NCBI GenBank assembly: GCA_938041325.1
Contig: CALIAG010000104.1
Location: forward strand, 1 to 56,907
Length of the DNA stretch: 56,907 nt
Origin: an uncultured Saprospiraceae bacterium
GTDB lineage: Bacteria > Bacteroidota > Bacteroidia > Chitinophagales > Saprospiraceae
Direction: 5' to 3'
The translations under genes were made by a program, and so were the position numbers. Positions within the stretch are counted from its first letter, which is position 1. Each line of letters opens with the position of its first letter. Positions 24,634 to 34,370 of this stretch are shown piece by piece. Below the pieces are notes generated by a model, which was not told the origin of the DNA, did not search any database, and worked only from the letters and a program-made list of their open reading frames with translations.

Positions 24634-25563
24634 TTATTCAACAAAAAGGGCTGAAATACTTCTGTGCTCATGTGTGTTACGGATCGCTCTTGCAAATAGC
24701 TTGGCGGTGGTTAAAACTTTGATCTTTTCAGACTTTTGCTTTAGTGGAATTGTATCACAAACGATCAATTCCTTAAGTTGAGATTTTTCAATATTTTCGT
24801 AAGCTTTACCAGACAAAACTGGGTGCGTACAAAATGCACGAACACTATTGGCTCCTTTTTCCACGAGCGCATCTGCTGCTCTGCACAATGTCCCTGCGGT
24901 ATCCGCCAAATCGTCCATCAATATAACATCAGCTCCTTCCACATCTCCGATTACGGTCATACCAGCAATTTCATTGGCCACCTTTCTGTACTTATCACAA
25001 ATCACCAATGGGCGTTCAAAATATTTAGCATAAGTCCTGGCACGTTTTACTCCTCCAACATCCGGGGATGCAAAGGTTACATGTTCTAAATTCATTTTAG
25101 AAATATAAGGCATAAAGATCGCCTCGCTTTTTAAATGATCTACCGGGATATCGAAAAAACCTTGAATTTGGTCCGCGTGCAAATCCATCGTCATGATGCG
25201 ATTAGCACCAGCAGCTTCAATCAAGTTGGCGATAAGTTTTGCTGAAATCGGAACCCGCGGTTTGTCTTTTCTATCTTGTCGCGCATAACCAAAGTATGGG
25301 ATAACCGCAGTGATGTATCCAGCAGAAGCACGCTTCGCCGTATCAATCAATAACAGCAACTCCATTAAATTATCAGCGGGAGCAAAAGTAGATTGTATGA
25401 AGAAAACATAAGATCCACGAACGGATTCATTGATCACTGGCTGCATTTCTCCATCGCTAAATTTGAAAAGCGATTTATTTCCTAATGGATAGCCATAATA
25501 GTCAGCAATTTTTTCTGACAAATATTCCGAGTTCGTTCCAGAAAATAATTTTACCGATGTCAT
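24634..25563 (-). CDS. prs: Ribose-phosphate pyrophosphokinase
   Basis: Makes PRPP from ribose-5-phosphate and ATP for nucleotide, histidine and NAD synthesis. 309 residues with the class I features KLFSGTNSEYLSEKIA, FSDGEMQP, the catalytic block YFGYARQDRKDKPRVPISAK (split motif: GYARQDRK), and the PRPP loop DDLADTAGTLCRAADAL. Transcribed with rplY; its promoter predicts an untranslated leader of about 165 bases. Confidence 0.96.
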   Translation of the reverse strand: MTSVKLFSGTNSEYLSEKIADYYGYPLGNKSLFKFSDGEMQPVINESVRGSYVFFIQSTFAPADNLMELLLLIDTAKRASAGYITAVIPYFGYARQDRKDKPRVPISAKLIANLIEAAGANRIMTMDLHADQIQGFFDIPVDHLKSEAIFMPYISKMNLEHVTFASPDVGGVKRARTYAKYFERPLVICDKYRKVANEIAGMTVIGDVEGADVILMDDLADTAGTLCRAADALVEKGANSVRAFCTHPVLSGKAYENIEKSQLKELIVCDTIPLKQKSEKIKVLTTAKLFARAIRNTHEHRSISALFVE

Positions 25564-26007
25564 CTCTAAATATTTTCTAGCCAGATCAACTTCTGTAATA
25601 AGTAGAATCCGACTAAGTTTTCTCTATTAAAATGATCCAAAGATTTCATTCTGAAAATAGAAAAACAAGTTTCAATTTAAAGAGGTCAAAACTTTAGAAA
25701 ACTTCAAGTAAAATAAATGTGATTAAGATCTCTGCAAAGGTACAAACTTTCGAAAGAAATAATGACAAAAGAACTTGCTCAAAAATTGAAATGTAAACAA
25801 CAAGCAACTTCCATTTCCCATTTAGAAAAATCCTTCTTTAAATATGGAAAACTTACTTTAAAAATCAGATTTAAATATGCCTTTGGACGAATAAACCCAT
25901 TCATTAGTCGAGAGATAGGAGGGACTCGTAAATTTTAACTTATATTTATAGATGAGTAACACCTTTTTTATCAAAAGGGAAGATTTTAAGATTAAGCCGA
26001 TCAAATT
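25564..26007. other. Divergent intergenic region prs / nfeD
   Basis: 444 bases holding the prs promoter (25735-25768) and long leader, and a near-consensus -7 box TATATTTA (25941-25948) about 60 bases before the NfeD gene. A 58-codon plus-strand frame at 25762-25938 exists but overlaps the prs promoter and has no recognisable features, so it is not called. No RNA gene seen. Confidence 0.5.
25735..25742 (-). promoter_or_regulatory. prs promoter, -33/-7 pair
   Basis: On the minus strand TACCTTTG (plus-strand CAAAGGTA) matches the -7 consensus, with a TTTG -33 box at 25765-25768 and a spacer of 22 bases. It is the best two-part promoter in the window. It implies a leader of about 165 bases before the prs ATG. 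Confidence 0.65.
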
Positions 26008-26628
26008 ATGTACTTATTAGTTTTCGGAGAGTGGTGGCAAACGTTGACAGGACCTCAGCAGATTTTCTGGGGGATCTCTATCGTATTTTCAGTTCTATTT
26101 ATCATTCAGTTTGTCTTGAGCTTGATTGGACTTGATTTCGACACAGATACTGACATTGATATAGATGCGGAAGGGGGAAGCTCAGATGGATATAGCCTAG
26201 ATACGGACTTCACTATTTTATCTGTTAGAAGTATCATTGCATTTTTTACTTTTTTTGGTTGGACTGGCGTTTTCGTATTGAACGCTGGAGGGAGTGTCCT
26301 AACAGCAGTAGGAATAGCCTCCTTATCTGGATTTGCCGCAATGTTTGTTGTAGCTTATATGTTATTTTTGTTTTCAAAACTTGGTGAAGATGGAACTGGA
26401 GATTTGAATCAAGCTATTTACAATAAAGGAGAAGTTTATCTTTCTATACCTGCAAATAAAAATGGTACAGGAAAAATTCATGTAAAAATCAAAGGTTCAT
26501 TAAGAGAATTGGATGCAGTGAGTGATGGAGATGCAATCCCGACTGGTGTTCCAATCAGAGTTGTAGAAATATTGAATGAAAATATTGTACTGGTCGAACC
26601 AGCAGAAAGGTTTTTACCCGAAGGATAA
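26008..26628 (+). CDS. NfeD-like membrane protein (flotillin partner)
   Basis: 206 residues. A first transmembrane segment (about 18-42) is followed by an acidic loop (DFDTDTDIDIDAEGG), two more segments (about 70-92 and 97-122), and a C-terminal beta-rich OB-fold region (about 130-200, GTGKIHVKIKGSLRELDA). This is the layout of NfeD/YuaF proteins, which accompany flotillins in membrane microdomains. Immediately followed (143 bases) by a flotillin gene, the usual partner, so assignment rests on both sequence and context. Confidence 0.83.
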   Translation: MYLLVFGEWWQTLTGPQQIFWGISIVFSVLFIIQFVLSLIGLDFDTDTDIDIDAEGGSSDGYSLDTDFTILSVRSIIAFFTFFGWTGVFVLNAGGSVLTAVGIASLSGFAAMFVVAYMLFLFSKLGEDGTGDLNQAIYNKGEVYLSIPANKNGTGKIHVKIKGSLRELDAVSDGDAIPTGVPIRVVEILNENIVLVEPAERFLPEG

Positions 26629-26771
26629 TTTACAAAACAAACAATTTTCAATAATTAAAAGTCGTAGCGATTTGTCAACGATGGTTACAAAATACTGTCA
26701 CTTTAAACAACAGAAATAATCTGCTGCCTTTACTTTGAACAAGTCTGCGCGTCTCCAACAAAATCAACAAT

Positions 26772-28214
26772 ATGCTAGAAGGAGGTTTAATCTTTATCAT
26801 TGCCATCATTGGCTTGATCATCTTAATGATCTTATTTCTTGTCTCTCGTTATAAACGATGCCCATCTGATAAAATCCTTGTCATCTATGGACGTACAGGA
26901 GCAGGCTCTGCCAAAACCTTAGCCGGAGGAGCAGAATTTGTATGGCCTGTAATTCAGGATTTTGAATACATGGATTTAACGCCAATTTCTATTGACGTAG
27001 ATTTGAGAGGAGCTTTGAGTAAGCAAAACATACGAGTCAATGTACCATCAAGATTTACAGTTGGTATTTCCAACCAGGAAGGAGTAATGCAAAATGCTGC
27101 AGAACGTTTGCTGGGACAATCCAGGGATCAAATCAGAGACATTTCAAAAGATATTATTTTCGGACAACTAAGATTGGTCGTTGCAACAATGGACATTGAA
27201 GAAATTAACTCCGATAGAGATAAATTCTTAACCAATGTCGCTACCAATGTTGGGGCTGAGCTTCGCAAGATCGGACTATCTTTGATCAACGTAAACGTTA
27301 CCGATATCCAAGATGAATCCGGCTACATTGAAGCTTTAGGAAAAGAAGCTGCAGCCAAAGCAATCAATGATGCGAAAATGAGCGTAGCACAAAAGAATAG
27401 AGATGGATCTATTGGAGAAGCCAACGCCAACCAAGATCAAAGAACACAGGTGGCAGCTGCAATTGCTCAAGCAGAAATTGGAGAGGCAGATGCCCGTTCT
27501 AAAACTATTGATGGTCAAAATATTGCCGCTATTTCTATTGCTGCATCGAATGCTGAAAGAAGAATAAAAGAAGCAGAAGCATTGCGGATTGCCATCGCTT
27601 CTGAAAAGATTCAAACAGCAAAAGCCCTTGAAGAATCTTATACTGCTGAGACATTGGCAGAGGATGCTAGAGCAAAAAGAGAATTGGCAACCAAAGAGGC
27701 GGATGTGATTGTACTTGCTAAAATTGAAAAAAGAAAATTAGAGATTGAAGCAGAGGCAGAAGCAGAACAAACTAGACGATTAGCCAGAGGGGAAGCAGAT
27801 GCCATTTTCATGAAAAAAGAAGCTGAGGCAAAAGGTTTGTATGAAATACTGCAAAGCCAAGCACAAGGTTTTGATAAAATAGTGAAAGCCACTGGTGGAA
27901 GCTCCAAAGATGCTGTTCTCATGCTAATCGCAGACAAGCTAGAAGGTTTGGTAAAAACCCAAGTGGATGCCATCAAGAATATTAAAATCGATAAAGTAAC
28001 GGTTTGGGAAGGAGGAAATAATGAAGGGGAAGGAAACTCTACTTCCAAATTTGTCTCTGGTCTTTATAAATCTGTACCGCCATTGAATGATTTATTTAAC
28101 ATGGCTGGAATGGATTTACCTCAATATTTAGGAAAAGACGCCAATACAGAACAGGCCAAAGCAATAGAATTGCCACAGCCTAATGCGGAAGATTCGCAAA
28201 AGGAAGAGGAATAA
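26772..28214 (+). CDS. Flotillin family protein (YuaG/FloT-like)
   Basis: 480 residues. An N-terminal membrane segment (about 4-25) is followed by an SPFH/prohibitin domain (about 30-200, with YKRCPSDKILVIYGR and VATMDIEEINSDRDKF). A long alanine- and glutamate-rich coiled coil (about 205-375) with repeated EAEA patterns comes next, and a short C-terminal tail ends the protein. Flotillins form scaffolds in ordered membrane domains and affect fluidity and protein clustering. Paired with the NfeD-like gene upstream, as in the Bacillus yuaF-yuaG operon. A terminator lies 128 bases downstream. Confidence 0.93.
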   Translation: MLEGGLIFIIAIIGLIILMILFLVSRYKRCPSDKILVIYGRTGAGSAKTLAGGAEFVWPVIQDFEYMDLTPISIDVDLRGALSKQNIRVNVPSRFTVGISNQEGVMQNAAERLLGQSRDQIRDISKDIIFGQLRLVVATMDIEEINSDRDKFLTNVATNVGAELRKIGLSLINVNVTDIQDESGYIEALGKEAAAKAINDAKMSVAQKNRDGSIGEANANQDQRTQVAAAIAQAEIGEADARSKTIDGQNIAAISIAASNAERRIKEAEALRIAIASEKIQTAKALEESYTAETLAEDARAKRELATKEADVIVLAKIEKRKLEIEAEAEAEQTRRLARGEADAIFMKKEAEAKGLYEILQSQAQGFDKIVKATGGSSKDAVLMLIADKLEGLVKTQVDAIKNIKIDKVTVWEGGNNEGEGNSTSKFVSGLYKSVPPLNDLFNMAGMDLPQYLGKDANTEQAKAIELPQPNAEDSQKEEE

Positions 28215-28607
28215 TTGGACAATTAATAAGTATTTATTAATTTTAAAACGTTGATCTTCAACAGTTCTTAGTCTGAAACACTCAATCCTTCCAAAGATTG
28301 TGAAATATATTTGGAGCTTGACTCTAAAAAAGCAAATGACTAGGCATCCTTCGGGATGCCTTTGTTTATTCAAGTTGTTTAAAAATACCTTATTTGGACA
28401 GAATTTTGATTTATTGACTTAGGGACGGATAAAAGATAGATCGATTTATTTCCGTCAAACCATATAATGTCATTTAAAAGCTAATAAGAGTCCGAAATAA
28501 ATCGGAATTTTAAAGCATTCCAAAACACCATAGCCTCTCTGATCTAAGATCGTTTTAATACATTCCCAAAAGCTAAACAATAATTAAGCTCGCATTAATT
28601 ACTTAGG
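28215..28607. other. Intergenic region after flotillin gene
   Basis: 393 bases. It contains the terminator at 28342-28368 and, beyond that, about 240 AT-rich bases before the PKD protein in which no TAnnTTTG box or RNA gene was recognised. Confidence 0.5.
28342..28368 (+). terminator. Rho-independent terminator with TTCG loop
   Basis: AGGCATCC and GGATGCCT form a perfect 8-bp stem around a TTCG tetraloop, followed by TTGTTT. It ends the nfeD-flotillin unit. Confidence 0.85.
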
Positions 28608-31600
28608 ATGATATCTAAACTTCAAAGTTTTCTAGTCATGTTATTTTTTGCTCCATTCTTATGTCTGGGGCAAGCAGATAGCCTTTATGCAGAATTCGCG
28701 GCAGACGCAACCGCTGGCTGCGCACCCATTTCTATTCGATATTTTGATCTTTCTGCAGACAGCGTTATCTCTTGGAATTGGAGTTTTGAAGGCGGAAATC
28801 CTGCTAGCTCTACTTTACCGGACCCTGTTATCGATTATGATTCGGCAGGAGTCTTTTTGACATTTTTAGAAGTTTCAGATGGGTTTACAACAGCTATCGA
28901 TTCTGTTTTCATCAATATATCCGAGCCAGCGCCAGAAACAAATTTCACCTTCGAATTCAATAACCTCACAGTAGACTTCCAAAACTTAACAACAGGTTCT
29001 GACAATTACAGCTGGGATTTTGGTGATGGTGATTTTAGCATAGAAGAAAACCCTTCTCACACTTTTCAGCAAGAAGGAATTTATATTGTAAAATTGAAAG
29101 CCAGCAATAGTTGTAGCTCAGTAACGTATACAGACGTTGTGGTTATTGAATGTTGCCATGAAATCCCGAACTATACGGCCAATGATTTTATTCTTCCTTA
29201 TGATGGACAATTTCGACCAGGCTCCAACCTAGGATATTTTCCTCCTTGGACAGACAGAGAATTAGCAGATATCGCTGCAGGTAATGATCAGTTGAATTTG
29301 CCAGGCGTTGGTGTTAAATCCATCAGACCAGGCTTGCCGGAACATTTTCTAGAAGAATATGGATACGATGCTCGATTTGATATTTACAACCACTTTACCA
29401 CACTTGGCTTGGAGGACAATACCGTTGTTGTTGGTTTTCCTTCAGAAGAACACCGAGACACGACCAACTTTTGTCCAGATGAGCAATCCGAGATGTTTGC
29501 CAATATGTATGCAGATATTTGGGACAATGGCGAGAATGGAACACCGGTAAATGACAGTAATTACTATGCGCTTTATTTATATAAATTAGTCAACCTTTAT
29601 AAAGGAAATGTAAAATTTTGGGAAATCTGGAACGAACCAGGTTTTGATTATACTTTTGTAACGGCTTATTTACCACCGGGTGTTGAAGGCAATTGGTGGG
29701 AAAACAATCCTGATCCTTGTGATTACAAATTAAGGGCACCAATTTTCAATTATGTGCGCCTGCTCAGGATCAGTTACGAAGTCATCAAATACGTCGATCC
29801 TGACGCCTACGTTACTTTAGCCAGTGTGGCTTATCCAGCTTTCTTGGATGCTATTTTGAGAAACACAGATAACCCTAACGAAGGTATTGCAACAACAGAC
29901 TATCCGTTTAGTGCAGGAGCTTATTTTGATGTCATTGCCATTCATTCCTATCCTCATTTCGATGGCACATTGAGTGAATGGAATCAAGAAATTTTAGACT
30001 TTGATTATTTCCGTCATACGGATCAAGCGATTACAAGTATTCCGGTAACGCAAGATACTTTCCAACATGTCCTTTCACAATATGGATATGATGGAGAAAC
30101 CTTTCCTGAAAAGAAATGGATTATAACGGAAACAAATGTTCCCCGAAAGTCATTTCAGAATTATATCGGCTCTGAAGAAGCGCAGATTAATTTCATTATG
30201 AAAGTCTACATCGAATCTGTTCGAAGAAATTTTCTTCAAATGCATGTATACGATATGGCAGAATCTCATGACATTGATGAAGCGGTAAATGAATTTCAAG
30301 TCATGGGATTGTTTCAGGTTCTTTTTGGAATTTTCCCTTATACCTATGAGACCAACAATATGGCGTATGCATATAAGACCATGTCGGATGAACTTTTCGA
30401 CGGCACTTATGATGCTGAAAAAACCGCAGAGCTTGGATTAACCAATGATATGGACGGAGCCGCCTTTTTAAATAAAGACGGCAACTACGCTTATGTGCTT
30501 TGGGCCAAAACAACGGAAGACATGTCTGAGGTCGCTTCTGCTAGTTATAGTTTCCCTGCATCAATGGGAATCTCATCCATAGAAAAACAAGAATGGGATT
30601 TTTCATTGACTGAGACACTAGACACCATAGCAAGTACATCCATTACTTTGACCGGCACGCCTATTATATTGGTAGATAAAAATTTAACAATAGACGTTTT
30701 GCCTGCTGCAGATTTTAGCTTCTCCGAAGAAACAGGTTGCGTACCTGCAACTATTCAATTCAACAACGAATCATCAACAAATGTAGATTCTTTAGTTTGG
30801 ATTTTTGAAGGCGGAAATCCTGCTTTCTCTAATGATCCAAACCCATCTGTCATTTATGCAACTCCGGGCCTATACGACGTTAGTTTAACTGTCTTTAATT
30901 CGGTTGGGGAAGATGTAAAACAGGTGAGTAATTTAATTGATATAAATCAAGAAGTTCCAGTGGCAGGATTTACTCTAGAGATATTCGATAGAGAAGTTTC
31001 TTTTGCGAACACTTCGACCAACGCCACACACTTTTCATGGAACTTAGGAGACTTGAATGTTTTTACAGAAAACAATCCAACCCACACCTACCCTACTCCT
31101 GGTGTTTTCAACATTGTCTTGACTGCTTACAACGCTTGTGACTCAAGCACGGCATCTCAAACTATAGTTATTTCACCAGATGATTTTCCACCCATTCCTG
31201 ATTTCAGCTCAGATATTCAAAACAGCCTTTGCTATCCTGCAACGGTTCAATATCAAGATGAGTCTTCTGAAAACGCAAATTCATGGTTTTGGGTATTTGA
31301 TGGTGGGACACCTAACACTTCTACCGAACAGAATCCTCTTGTAACCTATGACACCCCAGGAAGCTTTTTCGTAACCTTAATGGCTTCAAATGGAGCAGGA
31401 GGTGCTCAAGCTTATGAAGCAGATTGGATTACCGTTGATACTTTTCCAGTTCCGATAGCTGACTTTGAGTTAACGGTTGATAGTATGCGTATTTCTCTCG
31501 TTAATAGTTCACTAAACAGCACTTCATATGAATGGAATTTTGGTGATGGAAATTTCAGTTCCTTAGAAAACCCAACTCATACCTATGCAACTGGGGGAAC

Positions 31601-32909
31601 CTATACGGTGTCTCTGACCAGTACAAATCTTTGTGGCACCAACACACATGATTTTGAAATAACAATTGAATCTTTACCAATTGCTAATATTGGTATCTCT
31701 TCTTCTATCTTGTGCGGGCCTTCTTATGAAGTAGAATACTTTGACAACTCTTCTGCAAATCCAACCAGTTGGTCTTGGGAATTCCCAGGTGGATTTCCTT
31801 CCAACTCTGTGGATCAGAATCCAATCGTGAGTTATCCAAATCCGGGTGTTTATAACGCATCTTTAATTGTATGGAATGACATTGGATCAGACACAATTTT
31901 TGTAGAAAATATTGTTGAAACAATAGAAGATCCGATAGCAAATTTTGGTTTTGAAATAAATGACTTAAATGTGGTTTTCAGCGATAGTTCGTTAAACTCC
32001 AACACATACAATTGGGAATTTGGAGATGGGAATTCAAGTGATGAAATTAACCCTTCTCATAATTATCAAAACGAAGGCACTTACACGGTTACCTTGAACG
32101 TAAGCAATGCTTGTGCTACGATTGGCTATAGCGAGACATTCACACTCTTACTGCCTCCCGTTGCCAATTTCAATTTTGATCCGATAGAAGGATGTGATCC
32201 AAGTACGATACAATTTTCTGACTTGACCAGTTCAAATCCTATTTCCTGGCAATGGTCTTTCCCAGGTGGAATACCTGAGACTTCTGACTTGCAAAATCCA
32301 GAGGTCACCTATGCATCAGGTACCTATTCCGTTGAACTAATTGCAACAAATAGCACTGGCAGCGATACACTTCTATTGAATGATGCAATTACAATCGGTG
32401 ATGTTCCTACAGCTGCTTTTGACTTTACTGGAACAGAAGCGACTTTCGACTTCACCAATAATAGCGTTGATGCGATAACCTACGAATGGGATTTTGGAGA
32501 TAGTAATACTTCTCAACTAGAAAACCCAAACCATGCTTATGATTCATCAGGAATGTATACCGTTCGTTTGATTGCAGCAAATGATTGCGGATCTGATACG
32601 ATACAACAGGAAGTAGATGTTTTTATTACTTCAAATAATGAAATCGCAACTCTTGAAGAATTTTTGGTTTACCCAAATCCAACAAACGGAAAATTTATCC
32701 TTCAAATAAAAGGACAATCCATTCGAGAAATCAATTTGGACATTTACAATATTCTTGGACAAAGTATACTAAAAGAAATCCTTCCTTTCCAATCAGGACA
32801 ATTGCAAAAATCAATTGATTTAGGAAATAGAGGATCAGGTACTTATCTAATTCATTTACAAATTGATGGTCAGAATCTATTCAAAAAAATAATTTTGCAT
32901 ACTGAATGA
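28608..32909 (+). CDS. Giant T9SS surface glycoside hydrolase with ten PKD domains
   Basis: 1433 residues. Signal peptide (about 1-22), two PKD domains (about 25-190), a clan GH-A-type TIM barrel (about 190-690), eight more PKD domains (about 700-1345), and a T9SS type A sorting domain (VYPNPTNGKFILQIKG to FKKIILHTE). In the barrel, E343 (WNEPG) fits the acid/base and E508 (ITETN) the nucleophile; the 165-residue spacing suits strands 4 and 7 of clan GH-A, with a GH39- or GH5-like look. The PKD modules alternate two kinds: A (a cysteine plus W-F-GG-P) and B (WxFGDG...NPxHxY). The protein is probably attached to or released from the cell surface to act on a polysaccharide of unknown type. Confidence 0.85.
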   Translation: MISKLQSFLVMLFFAPFLCLGQADSLYAEFAADATAGCAPISIRYFDLSADSVISWNWSFEGGNPASSTLPDPVIDYDSAGVFLTFLEVSDGFTTAIDSVFINISEPAPETNFTFEFNNLTVDFQNLTTGSDNYSWDFGDGDFSIEENPSHTFQQEGIYIVKLKASNSCSSVTYTDVVVIECCHEIPNYTANDFILPYDGQFRPGSNLGYFPPWTDRELADIAAGNDQLNLPGVGVKSIRPGLPEHFLEEYGYDARFDIYNHFTTLGLEDNTVVVGFPSEEHRDTTNFCPDEQSEMFANMYADIWDNGENGTPVNDSNYYALYLYKLVNLYKGNVKFWEIWNEPGFDYTFVTAYLPPGVEGNWWENNPDPCDYKLRAPIFNYVRLLRISYEVIKYVDPDAYVTLASVAYPAFLDAILRNTDNPNEGIATTDYPFSAGAYFDVIAIHSYPHFDGTLSEWNQEILDFDYFRHTDQAITSIPVTQDTFQHVLSQYGYDGETFPEKKWIITETNVPRKSFQNYIGSEEAQINFIMKVYIESVRRNFLQMHVYDMAESHDIDEAVNEFQVMGLFQVLFGIFPYTYETNNMAYAYKTMSDELFDGTYDAEKTAELGLTNDMDGAAFLNKDGNYAYVLWAKTTEDMSEVASASYSFPASMGISSIEKQEWDFSLTETLDTIASTSITLTGTPIILVDKNLTIDVLPAADFSFSEETGCVPATIQFNNESSTNVDSLVWIFEGGNPAFSNDPNPSVIYATPGLYDVSLTVFNSVGEDVKQVSNLIDINQEVPVAGFTLEIFDREVSFANTSTNATHFSWNLGDLNVFTENNPTHTYPTPGVFNIVLTAYNACDSSTASQTIVISPDDFPPIPDFSSDIQNSLCYPATVQYQDESSENANSWFWVFDGGTPNTSTEQNPLVTYDTPGSFFVTLMASNGAGGAQAYEADWITVDTFPVPIADFELTVDSMRISLVNSSLNSTSYEWNFGDGNFSSLENPTHTYATGGTYTVSLTSTNLCGTNTHDFEITIESLPIANIGISSSILCGPSYEVEYFDNSSANPTSWSWEFPGGFPSNSVDQNPIVSYPNPGVYNASLIVWNDIGSDTIFVENIVETIEDPIANFGFEINDLNVVFSDSSLNSNTYNWEFGDGNSSDEINPSHNYQNEGTYTVTLNVSNACATIGYSETFTLLLPPVANFNFDPIEGCDPSTIQFSDLTSSNPISWQWSFPGGIPETSDLQNPEVTYASGTYSVELIATNSTGSDTLLLNDAITIGDVPTAAFDFTGTEATFDFTNNSVDAITYEWDFGDSNTSQLENPNHAYDSSGMYTVRLIAANDCGSDTIQQEVDVFITSNNEIATLEEFLVYPNPTNGKFILQIKGQSIREINLDIYNILGQSILKEILPFQSGQLQKSIDLGNRGSGTYLIHLQIDGQNLFKKIILHTE

Positions 32910-32978
32910 TCGAGTCTCAATGTTGAATGTATCTTGCACAGAAATAAAATACTTGGCTCTTCATAAATACTAAAAGAC

Positions 32979-32986
32979 TATCTTTG
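32979..32986 (+). promoter_or_regulatory. -7 promoter box for EamA gene
   Basis: TATCTTTG matches TAnnTTTG, with TTG at 32953-32955 as a possible -33 element (23-base spacer). Predicted leader about 45 bases. Confidence 0.55.
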
Positions 32987-33035
32987 CGCCTCTGTATTTT
33001 CAAACATTTCAGCAGTCGATCAAACAAAAAACCTA

Positions 33036-33929
33036 TTGAGTCAAATCCAACATTATGAAGAGAAAGCCCCAAAGCTTGACAATTGGGTTATGCTCTTTTT
33101 TCTCGCACTGGTCTGGGGAAGTTCCTATATTTTAATTAAAAAAGGACTAGAAGTTTTCGCACCAGTTCAAGTGGCTACCCTTCGCATTTGCATATCAGCT
33201 CTTGCTTTTCTTCCGCTGTTTATCTCTCGGTTTAAAAACATTAAACGGGAACAACTAAAATACCTACTCATTGTTGGTTTTGCAGGAAGTGGAATTCCCG
33301 CTTTTTGCTTTGCGTTCGCACAAACAGAAATCAGTAGTTCCATAGCAGGTGTACTCAGTTCCCTGACGCCTTTATTTACTTTAGTTTTGGGAATCCTCTT
33401 TTTTAAACGGCCTACAATTTGGTTGAAAATATTAGGCGTTATTATTGGATTAGGCGGAGCCATATTTTTGATTATTTTTGGAAAATCCGCTGGTATTGAA
33501 GGAAATCTATGGTATGGGCTATTGGTCGTATTCGGTTGTCTGATGTATGCAACAAGTGTGAATACTGTCGGTAGTTATTTGCAAGATTTGGATAGCAAAA
33601 CCATTAGCGCTGTTTCCTTTTTCATGATTGGAATTCCTGGGTTTCTTTACATGGGATTTAGTGGCATACCACAAGTGCTTACGAATGTTGAAGGAGCGTG
33701 GACCGCTTTGGGTTACATTACTTTACTGGCCCTTTTCGGAACTGTATTGGCTTCTGTTTTATTCTTTAAATTGGTGCAAGACACTTCTCCTATTTTTGCT
33801 TCCATGGTGAGTTACTTAATTCCATTGATTGCTTTGGTCTGGGGACAAATAGATGGAGAGTCAATTACGCTATTCCACTTCGCTGGGATGGTCTTGATTT
33901 TGATAGGTGTATATATTTCAAGAAAATAA
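33036..33929 (+). CDS. EamA/DMT-family transporter
   Basis: 297 residues with ten transmembrane segments in two EamA repeats, a drug/metabolite transporter of unknown substrate. The first segment reads NWVMLFFLALVWGSSYILIKKG, the usual family start. The start codon is TTG at 33036; the first in-frame ATG (33090) would begin inside the first membrane segment, so TTG is preferred. A SET-domain gene follows after 11 bases, so they are probably co-transcribed. Confidence 0.9.
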   Translation: MSQIQHYEEKAPKLDNWVMLFFLALVWGSSYILIKKGLEVFAPVQVATLRICISALAFLPLFISRFKNIKREQLKYLLIVGFAGSGIPAFCFAFAQTEISSSIAGVLSSLTPLFTLVLGILFFKRPTIWLKILGVIIGLGGAIFLIIFGKSAGIEGNLWYGLLVVFGCLMYATSVNTVGSYLQDLDSKTISAVSFFMIGIPGFLYMGFSGIPQVLTNVEGAWTALGYITLLALFGTVLASVLFFKLVQDTSPIFASMVSYLIPLIALVWGQIDGESITLFHFAGMVLILIGVYISRK

Positions 33930-33940
33930 TTTTTACTAAA

Positions 33941-34348
33941 ATGTCTCAAAGAATCCCTTCTCTATTTATTGCTCCTAGTGAATTGCACGGACGTGGCGTT
34001 TTTACCGGAGAGGCCATTCCCAAAGGCAGTATTATTGAAATTTGTCCAGTCCTCGTATTGAGTTCCGATGACTTATTGAGAATAAAAGAAACCATGCTTT
34101 ACGATTATTACTTTGAATGGGGAGAAGAACGGTCTGGAGCAGCTTTAGCACTGGGCTTTGGATCTATTTACAACCATTCTATTGCTCCTAATGCAAAATA
34201 CATGGTGGATTTTGAAGCTCAAAACTTAGAGATACATTGCATTCAGGATATTGAAGCAGGAGAGGAAATTAAATTCAACTATAACGGATCTCCGGAAAGC
34301 AAAGAATTGGTTTGGTTTGAAAAAGAAAAGGGATCGCAAAAGAGATAG
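33941..34348 (+). CDS. Small SET-domain protein (putative protein methyltransferase)
   Basis: 135 residues that are almost entirely a SET domain, the fold of lysine methyltransferases. It has the N-terminal GRGVFT (17-22), the SAM-site YNHS (77-80) followed by IAPNA, and the C-terminal GEEIKFNY (107-114) with the catalytic tyrosine. The zinc-binding post-SET cysteines of histone enzymes are absent, as in other bacterial stand-alone SET proteins, whose substrates are mostly unknown. It lies 11 bases after the EamA transporter gene. Confidence 0.88.
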   Translation: MSQRIPSLFIAPSELHGRGVFTGEAIPKGSIIEICPVLVLSSDDLLRIKETMLYDYYFEWGEERSGAALALGFGSIYNHSIAPNAKYMVDFEAQNLEIHCIQDIEAGEEIKFNYNGSPESKELVWFEKEKGSQKR

Positions 34349-34370
34349 GGAAAGTAAGACTTTTAAGGTA

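Noticed and set aside
25762-25938. 58-codon plus-strand open frame
   Set aside because: It overlaps the prs promoter, lacks its own promoter and shows no domain features.
27336-28048. Long minus-strand frames inside the flotillin gene
   Set aside because: They are shadows of the alanine/glutamate-rich coiled coil, with low-complexity translations and no start context.
28920-32640. Repetitive pattern as a CRISPR or DNA repeat array
   Set aside because: The repetition is at protein level (PKD modules) with diverged DNA and no constant short repeats.
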